From JAPOXR01 sp963662395 (GTDB lineage: Bacteria; Pseudomonadota; Alphaproteobacteria; Rhodobacterales; Rhodobacteraceae), in contig OY759511.1 of assembly GCA_963662395.1 (NCBI GenBank), forward strand, positions 868,001 through 932,000: a DNA stretch of 64,000 bases. The letters run 5' to 3'. Every line of letters begins with the position of its first letter. The first letter of the stretch is position 1. A program made the position numbers and the translations under genes. Of this stretch, positions 9,525 to 18,477 are shown piece after piece. Below the pieces are notes generated by a model that saw only the letters and a program-made list of their open reading frames with translations, had not been told where the DNA came from and made no database searches.

Positions 9525-9594
9525 TCAGCCTCGCAGTTCAAGCCGGCACAGACCGCTTGTTCCTTGCCGCCCCGGACGGAGCGGAGTCACCATG

Positions 9595-10896
9595 TCAGCG
9601 CTGGTCCCACATCTGGCCATAATCCGACATGTGCTTTTTCAGCAAGTCGCCATGCCTGGCATACCAGTCGGGTATCGACCGGAACTCCTTGATGGTCGCC
9701 TTGCCTCCCTCGATTGCCACCACCGGCCAGTTTCCGACCAGCGCGTTGTCAATTCCGAAGAGATCCTTGCCCCACCAGTCGGCGGTGCCGAATGCATGGG
9801 CGCCGGTCCCGTCGGCGGTGATCGCCGCCAGCACCGCATCCGGTTCGGTCGAGGCGGCCCGCTCTGCCGCCTCCTTCCACACATCCATGATCGCGGCATA
9901 TTCCCAGCTGACCGCACCCCATTCGCCGGGATAGCGTTCGTTGTAGGTTTCGAAGAACCCGTTTGGATCCTGGAAATTGATGAAGTCGGCATTCAGCGCC
10001 GGATCGTCAAAATCCGGGAACTGGAACAGGAACCCTTCCATGAATTCGACCGAGGTCTTGGCAATCATCTGGTCATAGAAATCTGCCGTGCAGGAGATGA
10101 TCTGACCACCATAGCCCTGCTGGAACAGCTGCTCGGTGATCGGATGAACATAATCCGCATACGACGTATCGAGGCAGAATATGTCGGGGTCGCCAGCCAG
10201 GAGCTTGGTGACGACCGGTGCGAAATCGGTGGTCGCCGGGTCAAACAGCAGCGGGTCTTCCTGCATCGAGATGCCAGCCGCCTCGAATGCCGCCAGGTAG
10301 GTGGCAACCGATGGCAGGCCCAGCGCATCATCCTGGGCGCACATGACCGCAGTCTTCAGTTCCGGCCGGTTTTCGGCGAGCCATTCGACCGCCGTCACAT
10401 TGTAGATCGGATGCACCTCGGCCGGCGCGATCAGCGTCGTCGTGTCCGGGCTGAGATCGGAAGGAAGCAAGGTCGAGAACAGCATTCCCGTCCGCTCGGC
10501 AACCGGCTGCACGCCTGGCCAGGTGTCTCCACCCAGCATCATGATGAACTTGACGCCATCCTCGCGGATCAGCCTGGTGGCTCCGGTTCTCGCCTTTGCC
10601 GGGTCATACTCGTTGTCATAGCCGATGAATTCGACAGGGTGGCTGGTATCGCCAATGACGATTCCGCCGGCTTCATTGATTGATTCAGCCCAGATCTGGC
10701 AACCGTCGAGACCGGGCTTTCCCCATGCCGCCACCGGACCGGTCAGCGGTGCCAGGAAACCGATCTTGATCGGCTCGCCGGATGTCATGGCCCGGGCCGG
10801 AAGCGAGCCTCCCAGGACTCCGAGTCCGGCCAGCGCCGATGCCGATTTCAGAAACCTGCGCCGGGTCGTGCCATTTGCCGTGAAATTCGCGAACAT
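9595..10896 (-). CDS. Tat-exported substrate-binding protein of the Liv-type ABC transporter
   Basis: The 433-residue protein starts at an ATG at 10896 with AAGGAGGAG just upstream, which decides against the longer frame. A twin-arginine signal TRRRFLK (residues 11-17) and hydrophobic run ASALAGLGVLGGSLPARA mark Tat export, so it folds in the cytoplasm first. The mature part begins IKIGFLAPLTGPVAAWG, the Peripla_BP_6 (leucine/amide-binding) family. In such proteins the ligand may be an amino acid, urea, amide or other small compound. It is divergent from tmm with 204 bases between, so a methylated amine or amide ligand is worth considering, but that is inference from position only. Confidence 0.9.
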   Translation of the reverse strand: MFANFTANGTTRRRFLKSASALAGLGVLGGSLPARAMTSGEPIKIGFLAPLTGPVAAWGKPGLDGCQIWAESINEAGGIVIGDTSHPVEFIGYDNEYDPAKARTGATRLIREDGVKFIMMLGGDTWPGVQPVAERTGMLFSTLLPSDLSPDTTTLIAPAEVHPIYNVTAVEWLAENRPELKTAVMCAQDDALGLPSVATYLAAFEAAGISMQEDPLLFDPATTDFAPVVTKLLAGDPDIFCLDTSYADYVHPITEQLFQQGYGGQIISCTADFYDQMIAKTSVEFMEGFLFQFPDFDDPALNADFINFQDPNGFFETYNERYPGEWGAVSWEYAAIMDVWKEAAERAASTEPDAVLAAITADGTGAHAFGTADWWGKDLFGIDNALVGNWPVVAIEGGKATIKEFRSIPDWYARHGDLLKKHMSDYGQMWDQR

Positions 10897-11100
10897 CTTC
10901 GTCTCCTCCTTGGTCACATGTGTCGTTCGGGCCGCGATGATGTTACGTGGCCACCTTCATTGTCTACCGGAACGGGTTGCAATTCAATCGCCATCTCTCC
11001 CGTCCGGATGCACCCTGCCCTGCCGGTCACGTGGCCATGCGGATTTGCAAAATTCGTCAGATGACGCTACCCGGAAGTCAGACGCAATTCGGAGGACATG

Positions 11101-12444
11101 ATGGCAAAGCGTGTCGCAATTGTCGGCGCAGGCCCGTCCGGGCTGGCACAACTCAGGGCATTCCAGTCCGCCGGGGAGCAAGGTGCGGAAATACCCGAGA
11201 TTACCTGCTTCGAGGCCCAGAAGGACTGGGGGGGCTTGTGGAATTACAGCTGGCGAACCGGGACCGACGAGAATGGCAATCCGGCACATTGTTCAATGTA
11301 CCGCTACCTGTGGTCGAATGGCCCGAAGGAAGGCCTGGAATTTGCCGACTACACCTTCGCCGAGCATTTCAGGCGGACCATCGCATCCTACCCGCCGCGG
11401 GCGGTGCTGTGGGACTACATCAAGGGACGGGTCGAGAAGGCCGGCGTACGGGGCTGGATCCGCTTCTCGAACCCTGTTCGCCGGATCGAGACCCGCGAAA
11501 ACGGCACGTTCAGGGTGGTTGCCCAGGATATCGCCAATGACCGCGAGACCGATGAGGATTTCGATCACGTGGTGGTCGCCACCGGACACTTCTCGACACC
11601 GAATGTTCCCGAATATCCCGGCTTTGACGGCTTCAACGGCCGCATCCTGCATGCCCACGACTTCCGGGATGCCCGGGAATTCGCCAACCAGGACATCCTG
11701 ATCATCGGCACCAGCTACTCGGCCGAGGATATTGGTTCCCAATGCTGGAAATACGGCTGCAAATCGGTAACCGTGAGCCACCGGACCGCCCCCATGGGAT
11801 ACGATTGGCCGGAGAACTGGAAGGAGGTTCCGCTCCTCGACAGGGTCGAGGGCAAGACCGCGCATTTTCGCGACGGCACCTCCACCGTGGTCGATGCCGT
11901 AATCCTGTGCACCGGATACCTGCATCATTTTCCGTTCATCGAGGACAGGCTGCGGCTTCGAACCGCCAACCGACTGGCGACAGCCGACCTCTACAAGGGG
12001 GTTGTGTGGGTGAACAATCCGGATTTCTTCTACTTGGGAATGCAGGATCAGTGGTACACCTTCAACATGTTCGACGCCCAGGCCTGGTATGTCAGGGACA
12101 TCATCATGGGCCGGATCGATGTGCCGGACCGGAAGGCGATGATTGCCGATATCGAGGCCCGGATAGCTGCCGAGGATGCACTCGAGGATGATTATGCCTG
12201 CATCAGCTACCAGGGAAACTACGTCCGCGAGTTGATCGCCGATACCGATTATCCGAGTTTTGATGTCGATGCTGCCGACCAGGCATTCTTCCAGTGGAAG
12301 AAACACAAGAAGCAGAACATCATGACCTTCCGCGACAATGGATATGTCTCGCCGATGACCGGTGAAATGGCACCTGCACACCACACGCCATGGGTCGATG
12401 CGCTGGACGATTCACTGGAGAGCTATCTCGAACAGCCATCCTGA
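11101..12444 (+). CDS. tmm: Trimethylamine monooxygenase (bacterial flavin-containing monooxygenase)
   Basis: The 447-residue protein matches bacterial Tmm along its whole length. It begins MAKRVAIVGAGPSGLAQLRA (FAD motif), has WGGLWNYSWRTG, SMYRYLWSNGPKEGLEFADY, the FMO-type FNGRILHAHDF near residue 177 and GTSYSAEDIGSQCWKYGCK (NADPH site). Tmm oxidises trimethylamine to trimethylamine N-oxide with NADPH and oxygen, in the cytoplasm. The second of two adjacent ATGs (11101) is chosen because GGAGG at 11091-11095 is then correctly spaced. No TMAO demethylase (tdm) follows; the next gene is convergent puuD. The nearest related function is the DMGDH-like enzyme at 43.8 kb. Confidence 0.92.
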   Translation: MAKRVAIVGAGPSGLAQLRAFQSAGEQGAEIPEITCFEAQKDWGGLWNYSWRTGTDENGNPAHCSMYRYLWSNGPKEGLEFADYTFAEHFRRTIASYPPRAVLWDYIKGRVEKAGVRGWIRFSNPVRRIETRENGTFRVVAQDIANDRETDEDFDHVVVATGHFSTPNVPEYPGFDGFNGRILHAHDFRDAREFANQDILIIGTSYSAEDIGSQCWKYGCKSVTVSHRTAPMGYDWPENWKEVPLLDRVEGKTAHFRDGTSTVVDAVILCTGYLHHFPFIEDRLRLRTANRLATADLYKGVVWVNNPDFFYLGMQDQWYTFNMFDAQAWYVRDIIMGRIDVPDRKAMIADIEARIAAEDALEDDYACISYQGNYVRELIADTDYPSFDVDAADQAFFQWKKHKKQNIMTFRDNGYVSPMTGEMAPAHHTPWVDALDDSLESYLEQPS

Positions 12445-12532
12445 GAACTGCCGTCGGCCAGGACCGGACCCGCGGCGATGGCGGGCCGGGCGGCTTTCCG
12501 GAACGCTGCGCAACAGGCGGGCGGCGGCGTGT

Positions 12533-12550
12533 CCAGGCTCGAGAGCCTGG
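12533..12550. terminator. Hairpin between convergent tmm and puuD
   Basis: CCAGGCTC (12533-12540), GA, GAGCCTGG (12543-12550) form a perfect 18-base palindrome lying directly after the puuD stop codon and about 90 bases after tmm. There is no T-tract. The position between convergent genes suggests a bidirectional transcription end or mRNA 3'-end stabiliser. Confidence 0.55.
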
Positions 12551-13792
12551 TCAGTTCAGTATCGCCAGGAGGCCGGTGGACGATTCCCGAAACCACCTGG
12601 CAATCACCTGCCGCTCCTTCTGCTCCATGAAGGTGACATTGGCCGGGGGCATGGCGTCGCTGGCCGCGCTCTGCACGTAGATGGCCCGGGCAAGGCGGGC
12701 AATATCGCCGCCATCCTCCAGGATCACCCCCTTCGGTGGCCAGTGGATTCTCGACCAGACCGGCTCCCGAGAATGGCAGGCGGTGCAGCGGGTGCCGATT
12801 ATGGCATGCACCTGGGCGAATTCCGGGTGATCGAGGAACGGGCTGGAGACCGCCGCCGCCTCGCTTTCATCCGGCTCGGTCATCGGCTCGGTCGACAGCC
12901 ACATGATGCAGATGAAGATGATCACCGTTGCCGCCCAGGTCCAGTGCGGCCGGCCGCGGCCGGCATGCATCGAGTTGAAATAGTGGCGGATGGTCACGCC
13001 CATCAGGAAGACGAGGGCGGCGATGGCCCAGTTGTGTTCGGTGGCGAAGGCCAGCGGGTAATGGACCGACAGCATCAGGAATATCACCGGCAGGGTGAGG
13101 TAGTTGTTGTGCGTGGACCGAAGCTTGGCAATGCGCCCGTAACTCGCATCCGGGGTCCGGCCGGCCTTCATGTCGGCGACCACGATCTTCTGGTTGGGGA
13201 TGATGATCAGGAACACATTGGCCGTCATGATGGTGGCGGTGAATGCGCCGAGATGGAGCAGCGCCGCCCGGCCGGTCAGCAATTGATCATAGCCCCAGGC
13301 CATGGCCGCCAGCAGGACGAACAACAGGATCATCAACAGCTCCGGACGGTTGCCGAGCGGTGACTTGCACAGCCGGTCGTAGATGATCCAGCCGATGGCC
13401 AGCGATCCTCCGGACAGCATGATGCCCTGCAGCGTGGTGAGGTCCATCTTGGCGCGGTCGATCAGGTAGTATTCGGCCCCGGCCCAGTAGACGACCATGA
13501 GCAGCGCCGCCCCGCTCAGCCAGGTGGCGTAGCTTTCCCACTTGAACCAGGTCAGGTGTTCGGGAAGGTGGTCGGGAGCAACATTGTATTTCCGGATGTG
13601 GTAGAACCCGCCGCCATGCACCTGCCATTCCTCGCCCAGCACGCCATGCGGCATCCGGTCCGATTTTCGCAGGCCCAGGTCAAGGGCGATGAAATAGAAG
13701 GATGACCCGATCCAGGCGATGGCGGTGATGACATGCGTCCACCTGACGGCGAACTCGATCCATTCCCAGATGATTGCCGTATCAGGAGGCAT
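12551..13792 (-). CDS. puuD: Urate hydroxylase PuuD (membrane protein with cytochrome c domain)
   Basis: The 413-residue protein has about eight membrane helices starting VRWTHVITAIAWIGSSFYFI, the PuuD (DUF989) domain, with conserved histidines (for example HGGGFYH and the HN pair in RSTHNNYLT). A C-terminal cytochrome c domain follows with the haem motif CTACH at about residues 336-340 and a likely axial methionine in SDAMPPAN. PuuD oxidises urate to 5-hydroxyisourate and passes electrons to the respiratory chain. uraH, which handles the product, lies 50 bases upstream on the same strand, supporting the call. Confidence 0.92.
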   Translation of the reverse strand: MPPDTAIIWEWIEFAVRWTHVITAIAWIGSSFYFIALDLGLRKSDRMPHGVLGEEWQVHGGGFYHIRKYNVAPDHLPEHLTWFKWESYATWLSGAALLMVVYWAGAEYYLIDRAKMDLTTLQGIMLSGGSLAIGWIIYDRLCKSPLGNRPELLMILLFVLLAAMAWGYDQLLTGRAALLHLGAFTATIMTANVFLIIIPNQKIVVADMKAGRTPDASYGRIAKLRSTHNNYLTLPVIFLMLSVHYPLAFATEHNWAIAALVFLMGVTIRHYFNSMHAGRGRPHWTWAATVIIFICIMWLSTEPMTEPDESEAAAVSSPFLDHPEFAQVHAIIGTRCTACHSREPVWSRIHWPPKGVILEDGGDIARLARAIYVQSAASDAMPPANVTFMEQKERQVIARWFRESSTGLLAILN

Positions 13793-13842
13793 CGATCACT
13801 CCCGGTGCGGGCGGCCGGATTGCTGCGCAGCCATCATGCCCG

Positions 13843-14196
13843 TCAGCTGCCGCGATAGGTCGAATAGCCGAACGGGGACAGGAGGAGCGGCACGTGGTAG
13901 TGCTGTTGCTCATCCATTCCGAACCTTACCGGAACAACGTCGAGGAAGGGATGCTCGGCGCTCCTGCCGCCAGCCCTGGCGTGATACTCGCCGGCATGGA
14001 ACAGGATCTCGTAGGTTCCCCTGCGAAACTCCCCTGCCGTCAGCATCTGCCCGTCGACACGGCCGTCACTGTTGGTCACCGCGGTCCGGATGTGGACCCG
14101 CTCGTCGCCATCCAGCCGGTAGAGTTCGATCCGCAGCCCGGCCGCCGGCCGGCCAGCCGCTGTATCCAGAACATGCGTTGTCAGGCTTCCCGTCAT
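13843..14196 (-). CDS. uraH: 5-Hydroxyisourate hydrolase (transthyretin-like)
   Basis: The 117-residue product starts MTGSLTTHVLDTAAGRPA (conserved HVLD) and ends HYHVPLLLSPFGYSTYRGS, matching the YRGS C-terminal signature of HIU hydrolases. It converts 5-hydroxyisourate to OHCU in purine degradation. The gene lies between maeB and puuD on the minus strand, 26 bases after maeB and 50 before puuD. The next enzyme, OHCU decarboxylase, is not in the window. Confidence 0.95.
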   Translation of the reverse strand: MTGSLTTHVLDTAAGRPAAGLRIELYRLDGDERVHIRTAVTNSDGRVDGQMLTAGEFRRGTYEILFHAGEYHARAGGRSAEHPFLDVVPVRFGMDEQQHYHVPLLLSPFGYSTYRGS

Positions 14197-14222
14197 TTCC
14201 TGCTCCTGGATCCTGGCCGGTC

Positions 14223-16499
14223 TCAGCCGTAGCTGGCCACGGTGGTGCCGGCGAGCGCGGCAATATTGAACAGGCCGCGGGCGGTGATTGCCGAGGTCAC
14301 GATATGGGCCCGGTTGCCCATCCCCATCAGGATCGGCCCTACCTCGAGGCCGGCGGCGAACCCCTTCATGAGATTCCGCGCCGCACCGGCCCCGACGGTG
14401 TTCGGGTAGATCAGCGTATTCGCCTTTCCCTGCAGGCGCGAGCCGGGAAACAGCCGCTCCCGCAGCTCCGGGTCGAGCGCGGTATCGGTGTTCATCTCGC
14501 CCTCGTAGATGAAGTCATGGCCGCCGGCATCGAGCCTGGCCAGGACATCCCGCATGAGCACGCCCGACCTGCTGTTGAGATTGCCGAATTGCGAATCGGA
14601 ACACAGGGCGATCTTTGGTTCGATGCCGAACCGGCGGACATGGCGGGCGGCGGCGATGACGGTCTCGGTGACCTGTTCGGCGGTCGGGTCGGTATTGACA
14701 TGGGTGTCGGCAATGAACAGCGTCCCCCAGTCGCAAATGATCAGCGACATGGCGCCGACGGGGTGCAATTCGCCCTGGGAGAGGATCTGCGTCACGTAGT
14801 TCAGGTGCCACAGATACTGGCCGAAAGTCCCGCAGATCACGCTGTCCGCCTCGCCGCGCCTGACCATGACCGCAGCGATGGCGGTCGAATTGGTCCGGAG
14901 AATGGCCTTGGCAAGGTCGGGCGACACGCCGTCACGCTGCATGATCTCGTGGTACTCGGACCAGTAGTCGCGAAACCTCGGATCATCCTCGGGATTGACG
15001 ATCTCGAAGTCTTTCGCCGGATCCAGGGTCAGCCCGGCCTGTTCGATGCGCAAGGCCACCACCTCCGGCCGTCCGACCAGGACCGGCTGGTGGCCGGTCT
15101 CCTCGAGGATTGCCCGCGTCGCATGCAGGACCCGTGAATCCTCGCCCTCGGCGAACACGATCCGGCGCGAGGTGGTCCGGCTGGTCTCGAAGACCGGGCG
15201 CATGGTGAAGGACGACCTGTAGACCTGCTCGTCGAGATGGCGCTTGTAGTCGTCGAGATCGACCGGGCGCGTGGCAACACCCGACTCGATGGCCGCCTTC
15301 GCCACGGCGAGTGGAACCTGGGCCATGAGCCGCGGATCGAACGGTTTCGGGATCAGGTATCGCGGCCCGAAGGTCAGATCCTCCCCGCGATAGGCGGTGC
15401 CGACCTCGGCCGAGGTGGTCGCCCGCGCCAGCCCGGCAATCGAACTGGCACAGGCCAGCTTCATCTGGTCATTGATCTCGGTTGCACCGACATCCATCGC
15501 CCCCCGGAAGATGAACGGAAAGCACAGCACGTTGTTCACCTGGTTGAAATAGTCCGAGCGACCGGTGGCAATCAGCGCGTCGGGGGCCGCATCCAGGGCG
15601 ATTTCCGGCATGATTTCCGGAACCGGGTTGGCAAGTGCAAAGATGATCGGGCACGGTGTCATCCGGCGGACCATGTCGGCGGTCAGCAGCCCGGGGCCCG
15701 ACAGCCCCAGGAACAGATCCGCCCCCTCCATCGCCTCCGCGAAGGTCGTCAACTCCGTGTCCCGTGCAAATTCGACCTTCTCGGCCGGCAGGTCGGCCCG
15801 GCCCTTGCGGACAATCCCCTCCCGGTCACACAGGAGGATGTTGTCGTGCCGGGCACCCATGGTCACCAGCATCTTGAGACAGGCAATTCCGGCCGCACCG
15901 GCGCCAACGGCCACGATCCTGATCTCCTCGAGTTTCTTGCCGGCAACCCGCAGCGCGTTTTCGGTGGCGGCAGCGACGACGATCGCTGTTCCGTGCTGGT
16001 CGTCATGGAATACCGGGATGTTCATCCGCTCCCGGCACAGCCGTTCGACCAGGAAACAGTCCGGGGCCTTGATGTCCTCGAGATTGATGGCGCCGAATGT
16101 CGGCTCGAGACTCACCACCAGATCAGCCAGCCGCTCCGGATCCGACTCGTTGACCTCGATGTCGAAGCAGTCGAGATTGGCAAATTTCTTGAACAGGACC
16201 GCCTTGCCTTCCATCACCGGCTTGGATGCCTGGGCGCCGATATTGCCCAGGCCCAGGACCGCCGATCCGTTGGAGATGACTGCAACCAGGTTGCCCTTGG
16301 CGGTGTAGCGGAAGGCATCCATCGGCCGCTCGTGGATCATGGTGCAGGCATCCGCCACTCCCGGCGAATAGGCCCGGGAAAGGTCGCGGGCGGTGGCCAT
16401 GGGCTTGGTGGCGCGGATCTCGAGTTTGCCGGGCTTCGGAAACTCGTGGTAGTCCAGTGCCGCCTGCCGTGCCGTTCTCGGCTTCGTGTCTTCAGACAA
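14223..16499 (-). CDS. maeB: NADP-dependent malic enzyme with phosphotransacetylase-like domain
   Basis: The 758-residue product joins a malic enzyme (residues about 1-420) to a C-terminal phosphate acetyltransferase-like domain, the MaeB architecture. Seen in sequence: ARDLSRAYSPGVADAC, VFHDDQHGTAIVVAAA, a Rossmann GAGAAGIACLKML and, in the second half, GEDSRVLHATRAILEETGHQ. It decarboxylates malate to pyruvate with NADP reduction; the C-terminal domain is thought to be regulatory, sensing acetyl-CoA. A TTG at 16499 is chosen because AGGAG stands eight bases before it; an ATG 75 bases further upstream lacks such a site. It may be co-transcribed with uraH and puuD. Confidence 0.92.
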   Translation of the reverse strand: MSEDTKPRTARQAALDYHEFPKPGKLEIRATKPMATARDLSRAYSPGVADACTMIHERPMDAFRYTAKGNLVAVISNGSAVLGLGNIGAQASKPVMEGKAVLFKKFANLDCFDIEVNESDPERLADLVVSLEPTFGAINLEDIKAPDCFLVERLCRERMNIPVFHDDQHGTAIVVAAATENALRVAGKKLEEIRIVAVGAGAAGIACLKMLVTMGARHDNILLCDREGIVRKGRADLPAEKVEFARDTELTTFAEAMEGADLFLGLSGPGLLTADMVRRMTPCPIIFALANPVPEIMPEIALDAAPDALIATGRSDYFNQVNNVLCFPFIFRGAMDVGATEINDQMKLACASSIAGLARATTSAEVGTAYRGEDLTFGPRYLIPKPFDPRLMAQVPLAVAKAAIESGVATRPVDLDDYKRHLDEQVYRSSFTMRPVFETSRTTSRRIVFAEGEDSRVLHATRAILEETGHQPVLVGRPEVVALRIEQAGLTLDPAKDFEIVNPEDDPRFRDYWSEYHEIMQRDGVSPDLAKAILRTNSTAIAAVMVRRGEADSVICGTFGQYLWHLNYVTQILSQGELHPVGAMSLIICDWGTLFIADTHVNTDPTAEQVTETVIAAARHVRRFGIEPKIALCSDSQFGNLNSRSGVLMRDVLARLDAGGHDFIYEGEMNTDTALDPELRERLFPGSRLQGKANTLIYPNTVGAGAARNLMKGFAAGLEVGPILMGMGNRAHIVTSAITARGLFNIAALAGTTVASYG

Positions 16500-16638
16500 A
16501 GATTGCGCTCCTGTCCCGGTTGATCGTCGCCGGCCGTAATGCGGAGGCGGCGTGTTGCCGGGCAGTATAGACATTTCGCTGAAAATCCAAACAGGCCAAT
16601 TCTGCCGGAGGCAAAGGGCGGTACGGCTGCAGTCCCCG

Positions 16639-17661
16639 CTACCGATCCAGCAATCTCAGGCGGGCAAACCGGGGCAACTCGGCGAGTTCGACATTTCCGC
16701 CGGTCAGGACAATTCCGACCCGCAACCCCTTCAACATGTCGCGGCTGGCCAATACCGCGGCCAGCGCCGTGGCCGAACTCGGCTCGATCCAGCCGCCCGA
16801 ATGCTCCCTGTAGATCCTCATGGCATCAACGATTTCCTCCTCGCTGACCGTCACCACCGCCTCGACATGTTCGGACATGATCTGCCATGTCAGCTCCATG
16901 ACCGGCGCCCGCAACCCGTCGGCAATCGTCGCCGAGGCGCCGGCCTCGATCAGCCTGCCGGCCTCCAGGCTCCGAAAGGCATCGTCGGCCAGTTCCGGCT
17001 CGGCCGCCAGTATCCGCAGCGAGGGCTGGAGCTGCCTGGCGGCGATGCAGGTCCCGGACAGCAGACCGCCGCCACCGACCGGTGTCACCACCACGTCCAT
17101 GGCTCCGGCCTGGTCACAGAACTCGGCCAGGCAGGTACCCTGGCCGGCGATGACCCGCCGGTCATTGTAGGGATGGACGATCTCGGCATGCTCCCGGGCG
17201 ACAAATCGCGAGAGGGCCTCACCCCGGGCGCCGGGGGCAATCGGGCACTCGATGATGTGGCCGCCGGAGCGGGCGATCCGGGCCTTCTTGCCGGGGATCG
17301 CATTCTCCGGCATGATGATTGTCGCGCGCATCCCGGAACGGGCGGCGGCATAGGCCAGTGCCGCCCCGTGATTGCCCGATGAATGGGTTGCAACCACCCC
17401 GCGGTAGCCGGCTTCCGCCAGCATTCTCACCGCGTTGACCGCGCCCCGGACCTTGAAGGATCCCTCCCGCTGCAGGTTTTCGCACTTGAAGACCAGGTCC
17501 AGCCCGGTTGCGGCGTTCAGCGAGGCCAGGCTGGCGACCGGTGTCTTTCTGACCAGGGGCGCAATGCGGGCAGCAGCCGCCTCGATATCCCGGAAGTCGG
17601 GAACCTGGGTGCCGTCCGCCACCGGTGCCGGGGATACGTGGCCGCTACCGGGCGGCGTCAC
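16639..17661 (-). CDS. PLP-dependent threonine/serine dehydratase
   Basis: The 340-residue protein is a fold-type II PLP enzyme: ENLQREGSFKVRGAVNA with the PLP lysine at about K70, SSGNHGAALAYAA and the phosphate-binding VGGGGLLSG. The length without a regulatory ACT domain resembles catabolic threonine dehydratase (TdcB) or serine racemase rather than IlvA. It would convert threonine to 2-oxobutanoate or serine to pyruvate. A GTG at 17661 overlaps the stop of the phosphoesterase gene (GTGA) and has GAGGGAGG upstream, so it is preferred over an ATG 54 bases earlier. Confidence 0.85.
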   Translation of the reverse strand: MTPPGSGHVSPAPVADGTQVPDFRDIEAAAARIAPLVRKTPVASLASLNAATGLDLVFKCENLQREGSFKVRGAVNAVRMLAEAGYRGVVATHSSGNHGAALAYAAARSGMRATIIMPENAIPGKKARIARSGGHIIECPIAPGARGEALSRFVAREHAEIVHPYNDRRVIAGQGTCLAEFCDQAGAMDVVVTPVGGGGLLSGTCIAARQLQPSLRILAAEPELADDAFRSLEAGRLIEAGASATIADGLRAPVMELTWQIMSEHVEAVVTVSEEEIVDAMRIYREHSGGWIEPSSATALAAVLASRDMLKGLRVGIVLTGGNVELAELPRFARLRLLDR

Positions 17662-18458
17662 CAGGAAAACGCCTCCCTCGGCATCCGGACATGGCGATTC
17701 ATGAAATCCTCGCACAGCACGATCGTCGAGTTCCCGCCGGTCCAGACCACGGCATACTGGCCGGGGCCGTCATGGCGAGGGGCCCGCTCGTTCTCGTCAT
17801 GGGCTCTCGGCTCGATATTGTAGTGGTTCCCGGCAAAGGTGGTGAAAGGAATTCCCCGCACGCTTCCCGACGAATTGAGATGCACATGCCCCGAAATCAC
17901 GTGACGCAAATCCGGGTGACCGGCCAGAGCATCGAGAAGGGCATCGTTGTGCTTCAGGCAGATACCATCGGTCGAGACCATCAACTCGGTAATGTTGTGG
18001 TGCATGATGACGATCACCGGCCGGTCCCGAGCCTCGTCGAGCACCTCGGCAAGCCATTCGACCTGGCCATCGTCAATCTCCCCCGGGTGCTCGCCGGGCC
18101 TGACCGAGTCCATGACAATGATGCGCTGGCCGCCATGATCGAGGAACAGGTCGTGGCAGCCGGTGCGGGAATTGGTCACATCGCCGAACACCTCGGCAAA
18201 ATGCCCGTGATGATCATGGTTGCCGAGGGTCAGGTGGCAGCGAAGATCCAGGGCAGGCAGCTCGGCCTGCAGCCGCTCATAGGAGTCCCGGTCGCCCCGG
18301 TCGGCCAGATCTCCGGCCAGGATGCAGAATTCGGCATCACCGTGAAACCTGTTCACATGCGCCACCGCCTGACGGAGGCGACCGGTGGTGTCGATGGTCT
18401 GCGACAGTTTCCCCTCGGGAACCAGGTGCAGATCGGAAATGACCACGAACTTGAACAT
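17658..18458 (-). CDS. Calcineurin-like metallophosphoesterase (CpdA-like)
   Basis: The 266-residue product starts MFKFVVISDLHLVPEG and carries the metallophosphoesterase ligands D-x-H (SDLH), GDLADRGD, GNHDHHGH, IMHHN and GHVHLN in order. The family includes cAMP phosphodiesterase CpdA and glycerophosphodiesterases; the substrate here is unknown. The ATG at 18458 with GGAAG upstream fits the conserved start, so the longer frame is rejected. It overlaps the dehydratase start by four bases. Confidence 0.88.
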   Translation of the reverse strand: MFKFVVISDLHLVPEGKLSQTIDTTGRLRQAVAHVNRFHGDAEFCILAGDLADRGDRDSYERLQAELPALDLRCHLTLGNHDHHGHFAEVFGDVTNSRTGCHDLFLDHGGQRIIVMDSVRPGEHPGEIDDGQVEWLAEVLDEARDRPVIVIMHHNITELMVSTDGICLKHNDALLDALAGHPDLRHVISGHVHLNSSGSVRGIPFTTFAGNHYNIEPRAHDENERAPRHDGPGQYAVVWTGGNSTIVLCEDFMNRHVRMPREAFSW

Positions 18459-18477
18459 GCTGTCTTCCACTTCGCTT

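Noticed and set aside
12362..13363. Long plus-strand frame over puuD
   Set aside because: It is the shadow of puuD and has no domain of its own.
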